From assembly GCA_020746875.1 (NCBI GenBank), contig JAGTJL010000015.1:1-64000 (forward strand): a stretch of 64,000 bases of DNA, written 5' to 3'. The notes under the pieces were generated by a model, which was not told the DNA's origin, made no database searches, and was given only the letters and a program-made list of their open reading frames with translations. Every line of letters starts with the position of its first letter. Position 1 is the first letter of the stretch. Positions 56,900 to 64,000 of the stretch are shown here, piece after piece. The translations under genes were made by a program, and so were the position numbers. The stretch comes from Rhexocercosporidium sp. MPI-PUGE-AT-0058 (lineage: Eukaryota; Ascomycota; Leotiomycetes; Helotiales).

Positions 56900-59800
56900 T
56901 CTTTTTTATCTTTAATATTAATATTAATTTTACGGCTTTAAATATACTTATTAAAGAATAAATCGCTTAAAAGCAGCGCGAGCTCGAAGAGTATATGCGC
57001 TTATTAATTAAGTTTAAGGTTAAGGATACTTATGTAAAGACGCGGCTTATTTATTATAAAAATAGTCTTATTAAACTTTGCCGCCTCCGGGCAATTTCCG
57101 TCGCTTATATAAACGTAATAAGTAAATAATATACGGTTAAAAAAAGCCTTTAATAAACTTATAATATAATATTAAATTTTATTATTATTATTTTAATAAA
57201 GGATTTTAAATTACCTTTAGTAAAGCGCAACTTTAATTTAAGGTTAAAAGTTAACTTACTTAACTTATAATACCCGCTTAATAAGAATATTATTAGTCCT
57301 AAGACTTTACCGGCCCTAGGACACCCCCGGGAAATAACCGTATTACTTACGGCAAATTACGTAACTTATAAACTTAAAATAATATTATTAACGTATTTAA
57401 ATTTAAACGCTTACATTTTATTAAAGTATATTATGGCTTAAGCAAAAGATAAACGCGATTATAAAAAATACTTTATAATTATAATCTTTAAAAAATATAA
57501 AGAAAAGAGTTTTAAAAGCTTATAAAATTAAAAAAATACTTAAGAAGAGATTTTTAAAACTCGCTTATATAATTATAATATATATACGAATCGAGTACGC
57601 GTCGTAATTATAAATATAAAAGGCAATTTATTAATTTATTAAAGTAATATAAAGTAAACTATAATTAAACTCGAGGGTATCCCGTTAATATAAAACTTAT
57701 TTATCGACTTCTTAAAAAGGCTTTATATTTTTAAAAAAACTTAAAGTATTAAGGTTATTAAAAATATTAAGCGGTTCCGCTAGTAATCTGGCGAGTTTAT
57801 TTAAGTAATATGCCGACGGTTTATTATATTTATTAAGGACTGTAACACTTGAATGTTTAATAATAATATTATTATTAACTTTTATAAAATAATCACGTAT
57901 ATACCGACGGCGTAATAAATTGACTCTTATACTTTTATAAACCCTTTTAATACTTATTAATAATAAAAAAAAACTAATTAATAATATTAAGTTTTTTATT
58001 AAAAGAACTTTAAGAGTATTTTTTAATATATTAAAAGCTGAGTATAATAAAAGTAAAGGTAAATAAAATAATAATAATTTTAAAAATAATAGATTTTATA
58101 AAAAAAGCCGTAAAAAATATTTTAAAAATAATAATAAAAAGCGCGCACTTAATAGCGTCCCTTTAACTTTTAGTTTCCGACCTTTTAATAAAAGTAAAAA
58201 AAAAAAAGAATTATATTAAAAGTATTATATTTTACCGCTTTTATAAGTAAAAGGGTTATTAATTTAAAGACTATAATTATTTTAAATTTATATAATAAAC
58301 GTAAAACAAATTTTAAAAGTTAAAAATAAAAAAACGTTTTAAAATAATAAAAAAAACCCTTTTAATAAAAAGAAAAGTATATATTATTATATACGTTAAA
58401 AAACAAAAGCCGTTTAATATTAAAAATAATATAAAAAAAAGCAATATTAAATCTTAAGCGTTAAAGGCTTAAAAAATATTTTTAAATACTTATATATTTT
58501 TATAAAACTAAAGTAATTTAAGATAGGTGCGAATACGTCACTTAATAATTTAATAAATAATAACTTAAATTATAATTTCTTTAATAAATATAAAGTTAAG
58601 TTATAAGGATTGTTCCTTTTATTTAAATATAATTAAGAATTTATAACCTTTAATAAGCATTAGTTCCGAGTAATTAACGCTTATAATTTATATATAATTA
58701 TATAAAATAATTATAGAATTTCGAGAACCTTTTAAAAAAGATTTTATAATTATAAAAACTTAAAATATAATATAATTCTTAAAATAAAGTTCCTTAAATA
58801 TAAGGGCGCTAAATATTATTACTAAAAACTTAAGAAATAGGCTTACGCTTTAACTTAAGACGAAATTCAAATTATAATAATAAAAGAGTTTATTAATACT
58901 TTTAATACCGACCTTAAAATAATACCTTATATTATATTTATATTTTAATCCGATTATAATTATTTAAAAAATTTAAAATTATATAAGTATTTAAGGCAGT
59001 CGTGAAATATTCGTTTTAATATTAGCGTCGTAAACCCGTCGTAAGTATTAATTATTTAATTAAAAATTCTTAAACTAATACTTTTCTTAAACTAGTTTAT
59101 AAATATAATAAATATATATAATAATAATTTATTAATTACTTTTTTTAAAAAAAATAAGTTAAATTCGAGTATATTATTAATATTAACGTATTACTTTTAT
59201 ATAATCCCCTTTATAACCTTTTCGAATTATAATTTGCTATGCTTTAAGAATACTTTACTACTTTATTATAAAAGAAATAAATTTATTTATTAAAAAGTCC
59301 CGTAAATATATTAATATTATTTATATTAAAAAAAAAATAAAAAGTTACGTTTATATATAAATTATTAAAAATTAAATAAAGTAATAATTAAAAATCGCTA
59401 CCCCCTCTTTTTAATTAATAAGACGCTATATTATTTTGGCAAAGCCGTAATATTTATAACCTTAAATTTAAAAAATATATATTATTATATTAAAATTAAA
59501 AAAGAATATAAATAAAAAATAGCTTTTTATATAAAATATAAACATTTTAAATATTTAATAATACCTTTTAAGTTATTTAACGCTTTAATTACGTTTTAAG
59601 CGTATATTAATAAAGCGTTAATAAAATTAATTAATTATTTCGTTATTATATATTTTAATAATATTTTAATTTATTTTAAAAATAAAAAAGAATACCGTAA
59701 GTATATTAAAGCCGTTATAAAACAATTACGTAAAGATAAGCTCTTTATTAAACTTAATAAATATAAATTTAAAATAAAATAAATTAAATTCTTAAGATTT

Positions 59801-60900
59801 AAAATCGAATTAATCGGTATTTAAGCGGACTTAAAGCGAATTCGTTTAATTTAAAAATAATTAAAGCCGGAATCTTATAAAAATATTTAAGTTTTTTTAA
59901 GCTTTACGAATTTTTATTATAAATTTATATTAAAATACTTTAAAATAATTATAAACTTAACGAAGGCTTTTTAAAATATAAAGAATAAAATTAAAAAAGG
60001 ACCTTTTAAATTCTTTAATATAATTAAAAAAAGTTTTAAAAATTTAAAAGTAGCTTTTATTAATATATTAATTATAAGGCATTTCAATTTTATAAAACGC
60101 CTTTAAATTAAAACTAATACTTTTAAATTTATAATTATTAATACTTTTTCTTAATAAATTAATTTTAAAAAAAGATTTAAACAACATTAAAAACCCGTTA
60201 CGTATTAATTTCGTAAAATAATTAATATTAAGCGGAATTATATTACTTATAATAAAGAGCATTTAATTATTATTAAATGTTTTAAAAAGTAAAGACATTA
60301 TTTTAAGAGTAGTTAATATATTATTAAAGTACTTACGGACTATAATAACCTTAAGTATTTTATAATAATAAAATATCTTAAGAGTTAATAAATATAATAA
60401 GTAATATATTTTATTATTTATAATTTTTAAATTTATTACCGTAAGGGTATCGCAAACTCGGCGGATAAACTTAATAAAAGGCTAAATTATTAAGAATTTA
60501 AAGGCCTTATTAATATTACTTGATTATTAATATTTTAAAATAAATTAAAAAGAGCTTTTATAAGTGCTTTATAAAGTTAAAAAGCCGATATTAAAGTATT
60601 TTTAAACGGGGATTATAAAATATTATTAAGAAAACTATTTAATATTATTTAAGATCTTATTAATAAAAAGCCGGACTTAATATTAATAAAACTAAAATAA
60701 ATTATTTAAAAAAGAATTTTAAAAATTAAATATATAAAACCTAATCTTTTAAATATTATACTTAAAATAATAGCTTTATTTATAAATATATTATTATATA
60801 TAAAAAGTAAAAACTAATCGCTTATTATAAAAATTAATAATTATAAATATTTTATTTTAATATTATAAATAAATATAATAATTAAAAGTTAAATAACTTT
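56900..60900 (+). pseudogene. gag-pol relic of gypsy-5
   Basis: RT is at about 59330-59720: YPLSFLIDK, a GKAVIFITLNLKN block, then IAFYIKY, IIPFKLFNALITFQAYI and YFNNILIYFKN, where YLDDILIYS is now YFNNILIYF. RNase H is at about 60250-60360, where a RHYF and TDYNNLKYF pair matches WRHYLEGA...TDHNNLRYF. Gag lies upstream (about 56900-57900) without a clear knuckle. The integrase is not visible before copia-A begins. Nothing is translatable. Confidence 0.75.
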
Positions 60901-61214
60901 AGCCTTATTAATAAAGCCGTTATAAGACTTAATTATCTTCGTTTAGCGTAATAATAAAAACTATAAAAGTATAATTAATATAATAAGTAAACTTAAATTT
61001 TAATTAAATTAAAAATAAAACTTAAATATATTAAGACTTTTTTAATAAAATTCTAAAGCTTATATTTTAAATAATTTAATATTAAAAATAAAAATTATAA
61101 AACTTTATTATAATAATTTATTAATAAGATATTATAATATTATAAAAACTTTATAACTTTTTTATAAAACTTACTTTTAAAATAAAATAAAAATAATATT
61201 AAAATATATATTAA

Positions 61215-61959
61215 TGTTAGATTTCACTTCGGTAACTCATGCCGATTCTACCCTAGAATAGCCGAAGGAATTTCCACTGCTTACGCGGCCTGGAAATTAC
61301 CTTCGTATTCCGGGAAATTACGCTCGTATTCAATTACGTAGCTCGTATAAGCTACGTAACTAATTACGTAATCGTAGAAGCTTCTAGAGAAGCTATTATT
61401 TTATATATAACTACCGAAGAGCTCTTCTAGCTCTTTAAGCAAGCAAAGCAATTCTCTCTCTTTGATCACGTGTCCTCACCTACTGCGCTTCCTCACTCTG
61501 ATTGGCTCGCCTAATCTCACATGGTAGCAATTCGGCAATTCGCTAAGGCAGCCAATAATATCAGTTACCCACGACACAACTTCCCGATCGAGACGACTAG
61601 CCGAGCCTTTCTCGGCTAATACCGCTTCGGCTGCTTCCGTTCAAACGCTTGTCGATAAAGCCATACTAGCTTCTCTTGACTGAAGTAAGCTAGACCCCTT
61701 TAAGCCCTTACTAACCCGATTAGGACGAATTACGGACCCGAGGCCTTTGACCCTAAGACTAAACCCTAGGGAAATCATAACCTAGCGGTCCCTAGACGTT
61801 ATAAGCGTGCGTAGCCACCTAGATTGCGGTTCTAGGTCTTATAACAAATTTCTCATTCCTAGGCGCCCATACCTTTTACGGCGCTAATAGTGGCTATAAG
61901 TAGCGTGCTAGCGTGGCTTGTATTAGGGAGTGGCTGTCCGTATCGTCACTAGTCTAACA
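61215..61959 (+). repeat. copia-A 5' LTR (745 bp)
   Basis: The termini TGTTAGA and TCTAACA are perfectly inverted. A TATATAAC box is near 61401. Near 61287-61330, GGAAATTAC-TTCGTATTC-type units repeat, and several AGCT/TACG palindromes follow. The second LTR is not in the window, so the end is inferred from the terminal inversion only. Confidence 0.75.
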
Positions 61960-62353
61960 CAAATTACAGTGGTTTTTAGGCTTTTCTAGCTGTATAAAAA
62001 GCCATCCTCGGAGAGGGTTACAGCTAGTTAAGCTTATTAATTCCTGTGAGAAAAACCAAGCTAGTAGTGGCGCTAGCGTTGTAATAAGAGCCTAAGCAGA
62101 CCGCTGGGAACCCTGTTATAATACTAGCTAAGCGAAACCCTCGGTAAGGTAATATATAAGTCCTTGGCAAGACTTTTTACCTTAAATATCGATTTTATAT
62201 CGATTCAGGGCATACTAAATCAAGGAGGGTAGCCTCATTGTGAGGTTATAAAGACTTAAATAAAGTCTAAGACTAGAATAGTCTAATAAATCACTATAAG
62301 TAATAAAATCGCCTAAAGGAATCAAAGCTAAACTCAATCGAGACAAGCTTAAA
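61960..62353 (+). other. copia-A leader, rich in short hairpins
   Basis: Untranslated region between LTR and gag. Inverted pairs include ATCGAT-TTAT-ATCGAT near 62188-62203, AGCCTCATTGTGAGGTT near 62230-62246, and GACTAGAATAGTC near 62271-62283. Such leaders may carry packaging, dimerisation or priming signals; which of these applies cannot be told from sequence alone. Confidence 0.5.
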
Positions 62354-64000
62354 ATGGCCGCTACTGCCTTTAAAGGAGAGAAGCTAGTAGGGAAATCTAA
62401 CTACATTGAGTGGATAAATCCCGCTAGCCTATTCCTGGAAATTAACGGCTATATGCCTTATATTTCCGGCAAAGCTTTACCTCCGGACCAATCCTTGTAT
62501 TACGCTAGGGGTACCGAAGGAGGTAGAACCGTATTAGCCCCTTATTCTCATGAGCTAGCCGTAAAATATCACGAGAAGCTAGACTACTTTGAGACGCAAA
62601 GCCAAAAAGCGCTAGGGGCGCTAAAGTCGATTATATCGCTGGAAAATCAAGAGCGATTTAAAGACAAAGATACGGCTAAAAAGCTATGGAACGCTATTCA
62701 ATCTACTTTCGGCCAATCAACGCTTGAGCTAGTCGGCCGTTATATAAATCAAATCGTCGATTCCAATTACAGCTCTTATAAGAGCATAGACGAATATACT
62801 AGCGTAATCCAATCAAGCGCCATATACCTAAAGCAGCTAGACTGCGAGATTCTAAAGCCTGTAATAGCTAGCCTAATACTAAAAGGCTTGCCGAGCTCTT
62901 TTGACGCCTTTTCGTCTCGTAAATACGAGAAAATGTCAGGTGATCTCAAGAATATTGATATTGACGGTCTAATTAACGACCTAATTTCGGAAGAAGCTCG
63001 CATGGGCGCTAACGCCGACCTTAACGCTAATAAAGCGTTTAAAGGCGGTAAAGGCGGTAATAAGAAGCACTGCAATAAGTGCAAAGTCACGGGACATCTA
63101 ACGTCTACGTGCTGGGTCTTACACCCTGAGCTAAAGCCTAATAATTCGGAAAATCCGAATAAAAAGCCTAATAAGGCTAAAAAGGCTAAGGAGTCAAAAG
63201 GCGAATCAAAAACAGAGTCTACGAAGGCTATTATGGCCGTATCTAAGACTTATACGCCGCCTAATAAGCACGTGAGGGCTAAAAAGCCTATTAAAGCATA
63301 CACAAACGACTTACCCTTACCGAAGGGTAGGTCAAATGTGAAGCCTAAAGTGCAGCTTGAACCTCTCTTACTTATGAGTACTTTTGTAAATACCATAGAG
63401 GAATTAAGCGAGTCCGATTCTGACCAATCAGAGGGAGATATTGCAAATCAAGCTTTTAGAACCGTTTATAATTATAGACTAGTTCTAGACTCCGGTGCTA
63501 GCGAGCACTATACGCCTAATAAGGGATGGTTACTTAACTATCAACCTACCCTTCGCAAATCGGTCACAATCGCTAATGGCGACGTATTACCGATACTAGG
63601 CACGGGAGATATTCCTATTAAGGGCAATAACGGCATGGAAGTAGTTATCCAACGGGTAAACTATATTCCGGGGCTAAAAACGACCCTTTTAAGCTCAAGG
63701 GAAATGACTAAGAAAGGCTGGTCAATCAACTTTACCGAGAACGGTGCTTTATTAAAGCATAAAAAAGGCCAATTACAAGCTAAATGGACTATAACGCCTA
63801 TTACGTTCAAGCGGAAGTCGATATTGACGCTCTCGAACCTGTAATATATCAGGTAGACTCAAATTCGCCGCTAGACCTTTACCATAAGAGGCTAGTGCAT
63901 ATAAACAAAGAGTCGATTCTTAAAACGATCGAGAAAAGCCATGGATTAAAGAAAATCCAACAAAAAGACGTAGAGCTAGCCGATTGTAACGCTTGTAATA
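62354..64000 (+). CDS. copia-A gag-pol polyprotein, one frameshift, truncated by window end
   Basis: ATG 62354 opens 496 codons. The gag domain (about residues 60-220, UBN2/gag type) is followed by a zinc knuckle C240-X2-C243-X4-H248-X4-C253 and a Lys/Pro/Asn-rich linker. The protease has D379-S-G-A in LVLDSGASEHY. The frame then stops at 63842, but the frame starting 63853 continues with LDLYHKRLVHINKESI and ends ADCNACN, the gag-pre-integrase zinc region. Frame 1 is readable back to about 63805 (VQAEVDIDALEPV), so a one-base change near 63785-63811 separates the two. It could be a mutation, a sequence error or, less likely, programmed frameshifting. RT and RNase H are outside the window. 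Confidence 0.85.

Larger units (their letters stand above)
56302..61214 (+). mobile_element. gypsy-5: RIP-decayed Ty3/gypsy element, interrupted by copia-A
   Basis: The 261-bp 5' LTR (56302-56562) is followed by gag-pol relics on the + strand up to 61214, where copia-A is inserted. The 3' part and 3' LTR must lie beyond the window. This is the most AT-rich stretch seen here, with long A/T runs. The same LTR family occurs at 34866-35126. Confidence 0.82.
61215..64000 (+). mobile_element. copia-A: Ty1/copia element without RIP, 3' end outside window
   Basis: Normal composition and intact coding contrast sharply with gypsy-5 around it. It starts with an LTR (61215-61959), a 394-bp leader, then gag-pol from 62354. 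The bases before it are ATTAA (61210-61214), the likely left target copy; the right one is outside. Absence of RIP means recent insertion, or arrival after RIP ceased. Confidence 0.88.

Noticed and set aside
60068..60262. 64-codon - strand ORF in gypsy-5
   Set aside because: AT-driven random frame opposite the RNase H region of gypsy-5.
62776..63090. 104-codon - strand ORF inside copia-A
   Set aside because: Shadow of the gag frame, which has the real zinc knuckle and continuous family similarity.

Overview
The window looks like a filamentous ascomycete (Pezizomycotina) chromosome segment with an isochore-like structure. Two long, very AT-rich blocks (about 1-36400 and 48600-61200) flank an island of ordinary base composition (about 36500-48600). 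The AT-rich blocks are relics of transposable elements carrying the mark of repeat-induced point mutation (RIP). Paired repeats differ almost only by C/T and G/A, CAA/CAG/TGG codons have become stops, and Cys and His codons of zinc knuckles have become Tyr, while CpG is still common. Short GT-AG introns, a HET/NB-ARC/TPR gene, a Fot1/pogo element and Ty3 chromoviruses fit the same group. No species is proposed.

Left block. 1-5000 is a decayed Ty3/gypsy chromovirus (gypsy-1), followed by an unrecognised same-strand ORF relic (5281-7390) and a gag fragment (7666-8993). Gypsy-2 (8994-15859, + strand) is complete, with 494-bp LTRs and an ATTAA target duplication. A second, truncated copy of its family lies tail-to-tail with it (15995-18069, - strand). 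A Ty1/copia element (copia-B, LTR at 18070-18227) entered that copy. It was then hit twice: by gypsy-3 (18281-25004, - strand, 202-bp LTRs, duplication CTCCG) in its leader, and by gypsy-4 (25604-33265, - strand, 257/258-bp LTRs, duplication TTAAT) in its gag. The tail of copia-B gag, a stray 3' LTR (34866-35126) and a Tc1/mariner relic (35460-36430) end the block.

Island. It holds a two-exon type-B carboxylesterase with a complete catalytic triad (36600-38303, -), a broken fungal-specific transcription factor fragment, a piggyBac relic split by a solo LTR, and a decayed hAT element with terminal inverted repeats. It also has the C-terminal part of an ammonium transporter, and a three-exon gene for a 65-residue secreted protein with six cysteines (46213-46510, -) that contains no long ORF. 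A possible CAP59-type mannosyltransferase remnant lies near its right edge.

Right block. A HET-NB-ARC-TPR (NLR-type) pseudogene (50821-55190, +) is interrupted inside its HET domain by a complete Fot1/pogo element (51029-52861) with 48-bp inverted repeats and a TA duplication. Then comes gypsy-5 (56302-61214), which is itself interrupted at 61215 by a young copia element (copia-A) whose 745-bp LTR and coding region show no RIP. The window ends inside copia-A.

The least explained structure is a set of antisense ORF relics lying between pol and the 3' LTR of three gypsy elements. The gypsy-2 copy has a cysteine spacing that, once RIP is allowed for, matches a Zn2Cys6 binuclear cluster, followed by a helical tail. 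Together with the small secreted protein and the NLR pseudogene, these are the main points to follow up.
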